Shown: positions 1 through 6,001 of the stretch, piece after piece
Numbering within the stretch: position 1 is the first letter of the stretch
Layout of the letters: each line of letters opens with the position of its first letter
DNA from: Pseudomonadota bacterium
Lineage (GTDB): Bacteria; Pseudomonadota; Gammaproteobacteria; Burkholderiales; Burkholderiaceae_D
Length of the DNA stretch: 6,819 nt
Reading direction: 5' to 3'
Assembly (NCBI GenBank): GCA_023391395.1
Contig: JAEWBA010000216.1
Location: forward strand, 1-6,819
Position numbers and translations under genes: made by a program
The notes under the pieces: model-generated
The model's database searches: none
The model's input: the letters and a program-made list of their open reading frames with translations, nothing else
Told to the model about the DNA's origin: nothing

Positions 1-45
1 CGGCCTCTCATCGCATGCCGGCCATCCTCGCCGGAAACAGCCCGG

Positions 46-54
46 TGCTAGAAT
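46..54 (+). promoter_or_regulatory. Possible extended -10 promoter element ahead of lipB
   Basis: A TG dinucleotide at 46-47, one spacer base, then TAGAAT at 49-54 matches an extended -10 box with one mismatch. Transcription would begin near 61, giving a short leader of about 17 nt before the chosen lipB start at 78. I see no good -35 hexamer and no Shine-Dalgarno sequence in the leader. The gene upstream of lipB is outside the window, so read-through from it is an equally good explanation. Confidence 0.25.
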
Positions 55-77
55 GGCTTGTCTCTCTACAGCTTCTC

Positions 78-719
78 ATGCCGGCACCGACCATTCTTCA
101 CCGCGGACTGGAAGACTACTCCGCCACCTTCGCCGCCATGCGCGCCTATACCGATGCGCGCAATGCCGACACGCCGGACCAGTTGTGGATCGTCGAGCAT
201 CCTCCCGTGTTCACGCTCGGCCTTGGCGCCGATCCCGGCCATGTGCTGGATGCGCACGGCATTCCCGTGATCCAGACCGATCGCGGCGGCGAAGTTACCT
301 ATCACGGGCCGGGCCAGGCCGTGGTCTACCTCTTGATGGACTTGAAACGCAATCCGCAGGCGCGCCTGTTCGCGCGCGAATTCGTGCACCGGATCGAGCA
401 GTCTGTGATCGAAACCCTGGCGGCGTATAATCTTGCAGGTGAGCGCAAGCCCGGCGCGCCCGGCATTTACGTTGCCGACGAAGGCGCGTGGCAGGGCGCA
501 AAGATCGCCGCGCTCGGCCTGAAAGTGCGCGGCAACGGCTGCACCTATCACGGCGTGTCGCTGAACGTGGCAATGGATCTGGCGCCGTTTTCCTGGATCA
601 ATCCCTGCGGCTACGAAGGCCTGGCGACCGTGGACATGAAGACGCTGGGCGCCGCCGCTTCACTGACCGATGTGCAAGGCCTGCTGGCGCGCACGCTAAC
701 GAAGTTTCTGACGACCTGA
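78..719 (+). CDS. lipB: Octanoyl-[acyl-carrier-protein]:protein N-octanoyltransferase LipB
   Basis: LipB moves the octanoyl group from octanoyl-ACP to the lipoyl-domain lysine of 2-oxoacid dehydrogenases and GcvH in the cytoplasm, the first step of endogenous lipoate synthesis. From the ATG at 78 the protein has 213 residues, normal for the family. The LipB signature [16 protein letters not shown] is at 69-84. The catalytic pair is visible as Lys142 (GAKIAALG) and Cys177 (NPCGYEG). The frame stays open to an ATG at 15, but the extra 21 residues resemble no LipB N-terminus, and [14 protein letters not shown] begins like the family, so I prefer 78. Neither start has a clear Shine-Dalgarno sequence. 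lipA follows 45 nt downstream on the same strand, so the two are very probably cotranscribed. The family call is secure; the start is less so. Confidence 0.95.
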   Translation: MPAPTILHRGLEDYSATFAAMRAYTDARNADTPDQLWIVEHPPVFTLGLGADPGHVLDAHGIPVIQTDRGGEVTYHGPGQAVVYLLMDLKRNPQARLFAREFVHRIEQSVIETLAAYNLAGERKPGAPGIYVADEGAWQGAKIAALGLKVRGNGCTYHGVSLNVAMDLAPFSWINPCGYEGLATVDMKTLGAAASLTDVQGLLARTLTKFLTT

Positions 720-764
720 GCATTACCGACCGGCGCCGCACGGGCACCGCATGCCAAACAAGCC

Positions 765-1739
765 ATGACCACCGAAAAAACCCAGCTCGCCTCCCCCGCC
801 TACAATCCCTCGGAAAAGCAAAAAGGCGCCGGCAAGACCGCGCGCATTCCGATCAAGATCGTGCCGGCCGAGCGCTTGCCCAAGCCGGACTGGATTCGCG
901 TCAAGGCCGGTTCGCCCACCACGCGCTTTTATGAAATCAAGGATATCTTGCGCGCCAACAAGCTGGTGACGGTGTGCGAAGAAGCGTCCTGCCCCAATAT
1001 CGGCGAATGCTTCGGCAAGGGCACGGCAACCTTCATGATCATGGGCGACAAGTGCACCCGCCGTTGCCCCTTCTGCGATGTCGGCCACGGCCGCCCCGAT
1101 CCGCTCGATCCCGAGGAACCGGAAAACCTGGCCAAGACGATTGCCGCCTTGAAGCTCAGCTATGTCGTCATCACCTCGGTGGACCGCGACGACTTGCGCG
1201 ACGGTGGCGCCGGCCACTTCGCCGATTGCATTCGCCGCGTGCGGGAATTGGCGCCGGCCACCCGCATCGAGATCCTGACCCCGGATTTCCGCGGCCGCAT
1301 GGACCGCGCCCTGGAAATCCTGAAGGCCGCACCGCCCGATGTGATGAATCACAACCTGGAAACCGTGCCGCGCCTGTACAAGGAAGCGCGCCCCGGCTCC
1401 GACTATGCATACTCGCTGAACCTCTTGAAGCGCTTCAAGGAATTGCATCCCGACACGCCCACCAAGTCCGGCTTGATGGTGGGTTTGGGTGAAACCGATG
1501 AAGAAATCTTGGAAGTGATGCGCGACTTGCGCGCCCACCAGGTGGATATGCTGACCATCGGCCAATACCTGATGCCTTCGGGCGACCACTTGCCGGTGCG
1601 CCGCTACGTGCACCCGGATACGTTCAAGATGTTCGAGGAAGCAGCCTACAAGATGGGCTTTGCCCATGCGGCGGTGGGCGCGATGGTGCGCTCCAGCTAT
1701 CACGCCGACCAGCAGGCACATGAAGCGGGAGTGGCTTGA
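765..1739 (+). CDS. lipA: Lipoyl synthase LipA (radical SAM)
   Basis: LipA inserts two sulfur atoms at C6 and C8 of the protein-bound octanoyl chain made by LipB, using a radical-SAM 4Fe-4S cluster and an auxiliary 4Fe-4S cluster that is consumed as the sulfur source. The protein has 324 residues. The auxiliary-cluster cysteines are Cys71, Cys76 and Cys82 ([12 protein letters not shown]). The radical-SAM CxxxCxxC motif is Cys97, Cys101 and Cys104 (CTRRCPFC). The C-terminal RSSY motif (309-312) supplies the unusual serine ligand of the auxiliary cluster. All key residues are intact, so the enzyme should be active. The roughly 50-residue N-terminal arm before the first cysteine motif is typical of proteobacterial LipA. 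The ATG at 765 overlaps the stop of a five-codon reading frame at 751-768 (ATGA) and lacks an obvious Shine-Dalgarno sequence. A hairpin terminator lies 50 nt after the stop. Confidence 0.97.
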   Translation: MTTEKTQLASPAYNPSEKQKGAGKTARIPIKIVPAERLPKPDWIRVKAGSPTTRFYEIKDILRANKLVTVCEEASCPNIGECFGKGTATFMIMGDKCTRRCPFCDVGHGRPDPLDPEEPENLAKTIAALKLSYVVITSVDRDDLRDGGAGHFADCIRRVRELAPATRIEILTPDFRGRMDRALEILKAAPPDVMNHNLETVPRLYKEARPGSDYAYSLNLLKRFKELHPDTPTKSGLMVGLGETDEEILEVMRDLRAHQVDMLTIGQYLMPSGDHLPVRRYVHPDTFKMFEEAAYKMGFAHAAVGAMVRSSYHADQQAHEAGVA

Positions 1740-1788
1740 GCGGCAAGCTGCGAGGAGTTTAACGACTCACTATTCTTGTGACACAAAC

Positions 1789-1822
1789 AAAAACGGCAAG
1801 CGCAAAGGCTTGCCGTTTTTTT
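1789..1822. terminator. Bidirectional intrinsic terminator between convergent lipA and the TlpA-like gene
   Basis: The arms at 1789-1801 and 1808-1820 pair perfectly over 13 bp (AAAAACGGCAAGC with its complement) around the six-base loop GCAAAG. The + strand continues in T (1816-1822), and the A-rich left flank (1785-1793) gives a T-run on the minus strand. The hairpin is 50 nt after the lipA stop and about 16 nt beyond the stop of the minus-strand gene at 1838, so it can end both transcripts. Confidence 0.92.
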
Positions 1823-1837
1823 GGGCCCTTGTTCCGA

Positions 1838-2365
1838 CTACGCTGCCAGTTCCTTCTCGAGCAATTGATGCAGGGCTGCGAAATCCGGCTCGCCCAGATA
1901 GCGCTTGATGATCCGGCCCTGTTTGTCGATCACGAAGGTGGTCGGTGTCAGCTTCACATCGCCGAAGGATTGCGCCAAGTCGCCCTTGGTGTCGAGCGCC
2001 ACCTTGAACGGCAACTGCCGCGTCTCTGCGTAATTCAGCACATAGTTCGGCGGGTCATAACTCATGGCAACCGCGACGAAATCGAGCCCCTTGTCCTTGT
2101 ACTTGTTGTAAGTCTCGACCATCTGCGGCATTTCCTTGACGCAGGTAGCGCAGGATGTCGCCCAGAAATTCACCATGACGACCTTACCGCGCAAATCCTG
2201 CATGCTCACCTTTTCGCCGGTCAGGCTGGTGAAACTGACTTCAGGCGCGCTGTCCTTGCCGGACAGCGAGAAGTATCCGATCACGGCGACAACGACCACG
2301 AGGATGGCGACGACGGCCTTCAGCCAAGGAGATTTGCGGGAAGCGGCGGGAGTATCGGCTTGCAT
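1838..2365 (-). CDS. Membrane-anchored TlpA/ResA-like thioredoxin-fold protein with CATC active site
   Basis: This 175-residue protein has a short cytoplasmic N-terminus, one hydrophobic segment (about residues 14-34) with no obvious signal-peptidase site, and a periplasmic thioredoxin fold of the TlpA/ResA/AhpC-TSA type. The family-typical stretch GKVVMVNFWATSC leads into the redox pair Cys72-Ala-Thr-Cys75, and the cis-proline loop is visible as LTPTTFVID (Pro141). Such proteins reduce disulfides in apo-cytochromes c or other envelope proteins, usually receiving electrons from DsbD/CcdA. The substrate here cannot be read from the sequence. CATC differs from the CxPC-type pairs common in ResA and TlpA. 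The gene is convergent with lipA, shares its terminator, and has its own -10 box, so it need not be cotranscribed with the DsrE-like gene upstream. The start has no visible Shine-Dalgarno sequence, but no alternative ATG precedes the membrane segment. Confidence 0.9.
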   Translation of the reverse strand: MQADTPAASRKSPWLKAVVAILVVVVAVIGYFSLSGKDSAPEVSFTSLTGEKVSMQDLRGKVVMVNFWATSCATCVKEMPQMVETYNKYKDKGLDFVAVAMSYDPPNYVLNYAETRQLPFKVALDTKGDLAQSFGDVKLTPTTFVIDKQGRIIKRYLGEPDFAALHQLLEKELAA

Positions 2366-2399
2366 GATGGGCTATGCGGGAGGTGGCGGTGACCCGATC

Positions 2400-2429
2400 A
2401 TTATAGTCAGTTGGGGCACGGGGTGCTGA
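2400..2429 (-). promoter_or_regulatory. Promoter for the TlpA-like gene
   Basis: The minus strand carries a perfect TATAAT at 2400-2405. Upstream, TCAGCA at 2424-2429 is a weak -35 (three of six matches to TTGACA) at 18-bp spacing. The predicted start near 2393 leaves a leader of about 28 nt before the ATG at 2365. A consensus -10 in otherwise GC-rich DNA is persuasive; the -35 is not. Confidence 0.6.
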
Positions 2430-2433
2430 CGCA

Positions 2434-2504
2434 AGGGAGCGTGCCGGATCCATGGGCGCGTACATAGTCGTGCCGTTTCTCGGCACTTCGCCTCTGCGCT
2501 CCCT
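2434..2504. repeat. Nested inverted repeat in the DsrE-TlpA spacer
   Basis: AGGGAGCG at 2434-2441 pairs with CGCTCCCT at 2497-2504. Inside, GTGCCG (2470-2475) pairs with CGGCAC (2481-2486) around a five-base loop. A second GTGCCG at 2441-2446 could compete for the same CGGCAC arm. No T-run follows on either strand, so it is not a standard intrinsic terminator. It lies outside any convincing gene and just upstream of the TlpA-like promoter. It could be a structured RNA, a degraded small repeat or chance; the pairing is seen, the role is not. Confidence 0.45.
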
Positions 2505-2511
2505 CATACAC

Positions 2512-2545
2512 TGTCATTCCGAACGCAAGTTGGGAATCTTCGACA
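2512..2545. repeat. Short palindromic dRS3-like repeat element
   Basis: ATTCC (2516-2520) and GGAAT (2533-2537) are inverted, and AAC/GTT inside them pair around a GCAA tetraloop (2525-2528), with a single G-G mismatch between the two stems. TGTC (2512-2515) and GACA (2542-2545) form an outer inverted pair. The form TCATTCC...GGAATC resembles dispersed intergenic palindromes such as the neisserial dRS3 core (ATTCCC-N8-GGGAAT), though it is not identical. One copy is visible in this window, so its repeat status is inferred from resemblance only. Confidence 0.4.
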
Positions 2546-2582
2546 AGCGCCTTAGTGACGCTGATGCTGCCCTTGAAAACCG

Positions 2583-3023
2583 CTACGGCCGCAGATACGC
2601 GTAACCCTCTCGCGCCTGCAGGCGCGCCACCTCGGCCACGCCGGACTGCACCAGTTTCGCCTCGGGCAGCAGGCGCGATACGGGCACGTCGTGTGCCGAT
2701 AGAGTGTTGGCGCAGACACGGAATTCGATGCCCTGTTCTGCGAGCGCGGCAACCTGTCCATCGAAAGGACGTCCATTGCGAGCAGTCGCGCCGGACAGCA
2801 GGAACTTAATGCCGTCGCCATTGGCCACCACCACGATTTTCGCTCCCGGATCGGCACGCATGTGGTTGCGGATGTTGCCGAGGGCGCGCGAGGCCTGATC
2901 GATGCCTTCGGTCAGGTGGTACACCGCCTTGACCGATTCTTCCGCTCTGGCTACGGGCAGAATGGCCGTCAGCAGCAACAGGGCCGCCAGCAGGCCCATG
3001 AAGGATCTCAGGGAATTTCGCAT
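2583..3023 (-). CDS. Secreted DsrE/DsrF-like family protein
   Basis: This 146-residue protein begins with a clear Sec signal peptide: Arg6, a leucine/alanine-rich core (about 9-22), and a likely cut after Ala-Arg-Ala at 27. The mature part (about 119 residues) has a DsrE-like alpha/beta layout: KAVYHL near 32-37, KIVVVANGDGIKFLL at 62-76, and GIEFRVCANTL at 98-107 with the single cysteine Cys104 where this family often keeps one. Cytoplasmic DsrE/TusD relatives carry persulfide sulfur in relays. The role of exported single-domain versions is not established, so a thiol or sulfur function is inference. The frame stays open upstream to 3332, inside the protease gene, but only the ATG at 3023 has a Shine-Dalgarno sequence (GGGAG, six bases away) and a signal peptide. 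It lies 73 nt after the M48 gene and probably belongs to the lemA operon. Confidence 0.85.
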   Translation of the reverse strand: MRNSLRSFMGLLAALLLLTAILPVARAEESVKAVYHLTEGIDQASRALGNIRNHMRADPGAKIVVVANGDGIKFLLSGATARNGRPFDGQVAALAEQGIEFRVCANTLSAHDVPVSRLLPEAKLVQSGVAEVARLQAREGYAYLRP

Positions 3024-3029
3024 GATCGG

Positions 3030-3034
3030 CTCCC
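3030..3034 (-). promoter_or_regulatory. Ribosome binding site fixing the DsrE-like start
   Basis: GGGAG on the minus strand lies six bases before the ATG at 3023. It decides for this start over the much longer open frame reaching 3332, whose extra 103 codons run through the end of the M48 gene in another frame. Confidence 0.75.
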
Positions 3035-3096
3035 GAATGGATGGAGAAGTGGAGAACGGCAGCAGCGCGGCGGGCTGCAAGGACAAGGCGATGATC

Positions 3097-5067
3097 TTAC
3101 CAGCGATGCGCGGAGTAAGTGGCCGCCACCGCCGGCGGGATCGGCACCTCAATCGCCGCGCAGATGGCGCGCAGCAGGTCGGCGCTGTCCACCGCCATCG
3201 GTTCGGCCGGCCCGGTGGCGGCGAGCAAGGCCTTGACCAATGCCGGCTTGGCCAGCGGCGCCACCTGATTGACTTGGTCGAGTGCGTGCTTGATCTGGGC
3301 GAAGCGCAATTTTTCGACTGGCAAGAGATCATCCGGCGACCAGCCCGGCTCGGCGCAGCAGGTCACGCCGCGCCCAAAGGCCTGGTCCGCGGTCTCGCCG
3401 TTGACACGCGCGGCAAGCTGCGCCACCAGTGACAACAGGACAGCGCATTCGCTACGCAGCGCCGCCAACCGATGGTAGCGCACGGGAATGGCGCGGCCGG
3501 CGTGGATATCAAGGCGGCGGGTCAGCACGGTTTGCAGCACGAACTCCGCAAGCGTGGTGCGCCTGTCGGCGGCAATCAGCTTGCGGGCAATGTCCAGTAG
3601 TTCGCTACGCGCCGCTTCCGGCAACTGCTTGAGCGCAGGCATGGCCAGATCGAGCAGCGGCAGGCGTGCGCTTTTCGGCAGGGTGCGCAGGGTATCCGCA
3701 AGAAAGGCGGCGAAGGCGGCTTGCTTCGGTGCCTCAGCCTGCAATACCGCCAGTTGCGGCTCGCGCGCGGCCCCTTCGTCCAGCAGCAAGGCATACACTA
3801 CCGCGCGCGCCGCTTCCGGTTCATGGATGGCACTGACCAAGGCTTGCGGCAGTGCGCTTGCATGCTGCTCACCTGAGGCAAAAGCAGGCGCGGCTGCGGC
3901 GGCGGTTGCCGTGGGCGCATCGTGCGCCGCAGCGGTCCCAGTCGTATCGGTAGCGCTCGGGCCAACGAAGGCGGAAGCAACATAGGGAATATCCGGCAAC
4001 GGCTCCGAAGCCTGCTCATCCGGCAGTTGCGGCGCATCCAGCATGGCGACGCTTTTGCCATAGATGCGCCGCAGCCGCTCTTCCAGGGGCGGATGCGTAG
4101 CAAAGAAACCGCCGGCCAGGCTTTTCTTCGGCGCTCCCAGAAACAGGTGCGACAACTGCTCGGCATTCGGATGCTCGATGCGCGAGCCCAGCGTCATGCT
4201 GCGCGACAGGCCGCCGATCTTGCGCAAGGCGCCGCCTATGCCGTCGGCATTGCGGGTGAATTGCACCGCACTGGCGTCGGCCAGGAATTCACGCTGGCGC
4301 GACACCGCCGCCTTGATCAGGCGGCCAAAGAAGATGCCGATGTAGCCGATGATGAGCAAGGCCAATCCTGCCAGCAGCAGCAACACTTGCAGCGATGGTC
4401 CCTTGTCATTGCGGTCGCGGCTGCGTACCACCGACATACGCGCGGCGAAATCCATCAGGTGCTGGCCGAAGCTGGCAACCATCTGAATGCCGAACAGTAC
4501 GCCGATCAGGCGCACATTCAGGCGCATGTCGCCGTTCAGGATATGGCTGAATTCGTGCGCCACCACACCTTGCAATTCGTCGCGCGTGAGCCGGTGCAGC
4601 GCGCCGCGCGTGACCGCGACCACCGCCTCATTCTGGTTGTAGCCAGCGGCGAAAGCATTGATCGCTTCCTCTCGCTCCAGTAGGTAGACCTTGGGACAGG
4701 CGATGCCGGAGGCCAGCGCCATTTCCTCCACCACGTTCAAGAGACGCCGCTCCTGCAGGTCGCGCGTGGCCGTCGACACCAGCCGCCCGCCCGCCATCTT
4801 GGCCACGGCATCGCCGCCTTCGCGCAGGTTCCAGGTTTCGACCAAGGTGCCGACCCCGATGAGCGCTAGTGTGATGAAGGTATTGGCGAAGAAAAAGCCG
4901 CGCGGATAGATATCCCTATCATAGCCATCGCCGCCGTTGGCCGCGATCCAGATCAGCGCCATGGTGACATTGACGGCAATGACGATGGCGATGACCGCGA
5001 GGATGAAGAGCAGGATCAGGCGCCGCGTGAGACGGCGCGCCTGGTCTTGCTGTTCAAAGAAGTTCAT
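3097..5067 (-). CDS. M48 family (HtpX-like) membrane zinc metalloprotease with long C-terminal extension
   Basis: This 656-residue integral-membrane protease is of the HtpX-like type. Membrane segments are visible near 17-42, 57-77, 186-206 and 227-249. The zinc motif HEFSH is at 171-175 (His171 and His175 as ligands, Glu172 as the catalytic base). The third ligand is Glu260 in REFLADASAVQFTRN. The family motif HPPLEERLRRI is at 325-335, so the catalytic part is complete. HtpX itself has roughly 290 residues. Here an Ala/Thr-rich linker (about 370-400) leads to a helical extension (401-656). Its stretch LPLLDLAMPALKQL at 469-482, followed by an IAADRRTTLAEF segment (498-509), looks faintly TerB-like, which is a tentative reading. 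The gene starts 52 nt after lemA with only a weak ribosome site, suggesting cotranscription and perhaps coupling. Likely role: membrane or envelope protein quality control; substrates are unknown. Confidence 0.93.
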   Translation of the reverse strand: MNFFEQQDQARRLTRRLILLFILAVIAIVIAVNVTMALIWIAANGGDGYDRDIYPRGFFFANTFITLALIGVGTLVETWNLREGGDAVAKMAGGRLVSTATRDLQERRLLNVVEEMALASGIACPKVYLLEREEAINAFAAGYNQNEAVVAVTRGALHRLTRDELQGVVAHEFSHILNGDMRLNVRLIGVLFGIQMVASFGQHLMDFAARMSVVRSRDRNDKGPSLQVLLLLAGLALLIIGYIGIFFGRLIKAAVSRQREFLADASAVQFTRNADGIGGALRKIGGLSRSMTLGSRIEHPNAEQLSHLFLGAPKKSLAGGFFATHPPLEERLRRIYGKSVAMLDAPQLPDEQASEPLPDIPYVASAFVGPSATDTTGTAAAHDAPTATAAAAAPAFASGEQHASALPQALVSAIHEPEAARAVVYALLLDEGAAREPQLAVLQAEAPKQAAFAAFLADTLRTLPKSARLPLLDLAMPALKQLPEAARSELLDIARKLIAADRRTTLAEFVLQTVLTRRLDIHAGRAIPVRYHRLAALRSECAVLLSLVAQLAARVNGETADQAFGRGVTCCAEPGWSPDDLLPVEKLRFAQIKHALDQVNQVAPLAKPALVKALLAATGPAEPMAVDSADLLRAICAAIEVPIPPAVAATYSAHRW

Positions 5068-5119
5068 GTATCCGGACCCGCCGTCAGTTCAGGCTGCCCG
5101 TCGCGCCACGCGCATGAAT

Positions 5120-5710
5120 TCAGAACGACACCTTGACCGGCTTGCGTTCCTCGGGCGCTTCCGTGGCTTCCAGGAGCTCGGCCGGGCGGAAGGCGAACAT
5201 GCCGGCGATGACGGAACCCGGAAATTGCTCGACCGAGACGTTGTACTGCATGACGCCGTCGTTATAAGCCTGGCGCGCGAAGGCGATGCGGTTTTCCGTG
5301 CTGGTCAGCTCTTCGGTGAGCTGCATCATATTCTGGTTGGCCTTGAGATCGGGGTAGGCTTCGGAAAGCGCGAACAGGCGTCCCAGCGTGGCACCGAGCG
5401 CGCCCTCGGCCGCCGCCATCTGACGCACCGCCGCCGCGTCGGCCGGGTCGCGGGCGGCACGCGCGGCAGCGTCGACCGCCTGGTTGCGCGCGGCGATGAC
5501 CGCTTCCAGGGTTTCGCGCTCGTGCTTCATGTAGGCCTTGGCGGTTTCGACCAGGTTGGGAATCAGATCGTAGCGGCGCTTCAGCTGCACGTCGATCTGC
5601 GCAAAGGCATTCTTGAACTGGTTGCGCAAGGCGATCAGGCGGTTGTACACGCCGACGCCCCAGAACAAGATCAGCAGGGCTATCGCAATCAGGACGATCA
5701 TAGCAATCAT
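5120..5710 (-). CDS. lemA: LemA family membrane protein
   Basis: This 196-residue protein has one N-terminal hydrophobic segment (about 2-20) followed by the LemA helical domain. Family hallmarks are YNRLIALRNQFKNAF at 22-36, QIDVQLKRRYDLIPNLVE at 38-55, YPDLKAN at 119-125, TENRIAFARQAYND at 128-141, and FPGSVIAGMF near 153-162. LemA proteins are thought to be single-pass with most of the chain outside the cytoplasm; their biochemical role is not settled. The gene directly precedes the M48 protease, a recurrent pairing in bacteria that suggests a scaffold or adaptor role for the protease, as inference. The ATG at 5710 is chosen because GGGAGAG lies seven bases upstream; a second in-frame ATG at 5701 is less well placed. 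The charged tail (EATEAPEERKPVKVSF) is variable in the family. Confidence 0.95.
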   Translation of the reverse strand: MIAMIVLIAIALLILFWGVGVYNRLIALRNQFKNAFAQIDVQLKRRYDLIPNLVETAKAYMKHERETLEAVIAARNQAVDAAARAARDPADAAAVRQMAAAEGALGATLGRLFALSEAYPDLKANQNMMQLTEELTSTENRIAFARQAYNDGVMQYNVSVEQFPGSVIAGMFAFRPAELLEATEAPEERKPVKVSF

Positions 5711-5716
5711 GATGGG

Positions 5717-5723
5717 CTCTCCC
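5717..5723 (-). promoter_or_regulatory. Ribosome binding site of lemA
   Basis: GGGAGAG on the minus strand, separated by GCCCATC-length spacing of about seven bases from the ATG at 5710, favours this start over the in-frame ATG nine bases further in. Confidence 0.65.
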
Positions 5724-5758
5724 GGGAAAAGCAGCCGCGCAAGGCAAGCGAGCGGCCT

Positions 5759-5764
5759 ACTATA
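5759..5764 (-). promoter_or_regulatory. Weak candidate -10 box for the lemA operon
   Basis: TATAGT on the minus strand is the most AT-rich hexamer in the spacer upstream of lemA and would start transcription near 5752, leaving a leader of roughly 40 nt. I find no convincing -35 at normal spacing (the 17-bp position reads ATCGGC), so an activator-dependent or alternative-sigma promoter, or none, is possible. Confidence 0.25.
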
Positions 5765-5800
5765 TCACCACCTCGGCGGCGGCCGATGCCGCGATGCAAA

Positions 5801-5912
5801 CCGGAAGAGTGCGGGAGAAAGCGTCTTCAGCAGGGGCTTGAGAAACCTGGCAGGCGGAGCGAAATGAAAGCGGAGAGCACGCCGTTGCGGGGCGCGCCTC
5901 TCAGGGCGCGCC
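5801..5912 (-). terminator. Possible Rho-dependent termination zone after the FAH gene
   Basis: The FAH gene stops at 6002. About 90 nt further along the minus strand is a hairpin of two GGCGCGCC copies (5905-5912 and 5891-5898) around a six-base loop, with no T-run after it. Beyond it, 5801-5880 on the minus strand counts 32 C to 16 G, the C-rich, G-poor composition typical of Rho loading sites. I see no intrinsic terminator between 5711 and 6001, so this would be the separator between the FAH gene and the lemA operon. This rests on composition only. I see no gene in the spacer. Confidence 0.3.
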
Positions 5913-6001
5913 TGCTTGCACGACCGGGGCGGCAAGCCATGGATGTCCAATCCTAGGTCCTTGAATTCCGCCAATGGCGTGGCCGAGGCATGCGCCGGCT
6001 T

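Noticed and set aside
723..1721. A 332-codon open frame on the minus strand opposite lipA
   Set aside because: It is the exact antisense of a complete LipA with all cluster ligands. Its His/Gly/Arg-rich translation resembles no family, as is common opposite GC-rich genes.
2241..2507. An 88-codon minus-strand open frame across the DsrE-TlpA spacer
   Set aside because: It overlaps the start of the TlpA-like gene in another frame and crosses its promoter; the translation is Arg-rich low complexity.
765..3023. A sulfur-oxidation (sHdr/lipoate-binding protein) locus, suggested by lipoate genes near a DsrE-like gene and a thioredoxin
   Set aside because: LipB and LipA are the ordinary housekeeping pair, the DsrE-like protein is exported rather than cytoplasmic, and no hdr-type or lipoate-binding protein gene is present in the window.
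3062..3078. GCAGC/GCTGC hairpin between the M48 gene and the DsrE-like gene as a terminator
   Set aside because: The stem is only 5 bp with no T-run on the minus strand. The two genes can be cotranscribed through it.
3024..3332. N-terminal extension of the DsrE-like frame up to 3332
   Set aside because: The extra codons lie within the M48 gene in another frame and are Arg/Pro/Ser-rich. The ATG at 3023 has both a ribosome site and a signal peptide.
3922..4683. A 253-codon + strand open frame opposite the M48 protease
   Set aside because: It is antisense to the zinc-motif region of a convincing protease; Gln/Ala/Arg-rich with no domain.
4937..5956. A 339-codon + strand open frame opposite lemA
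   Set aside because: It runs across the complementary strand of lemA and the start of the M48 gene, has a compositionally biased translation and no recognisable domain.
5765..5974. A 69-codon minus-strand open frame in the spacer between the FAH gene and lemA
   Set aside because: Its translation is Arg/Pro-rich without any domain, there is no ribosome site, and it coincides with the C-rich stretch, which explains the composition.
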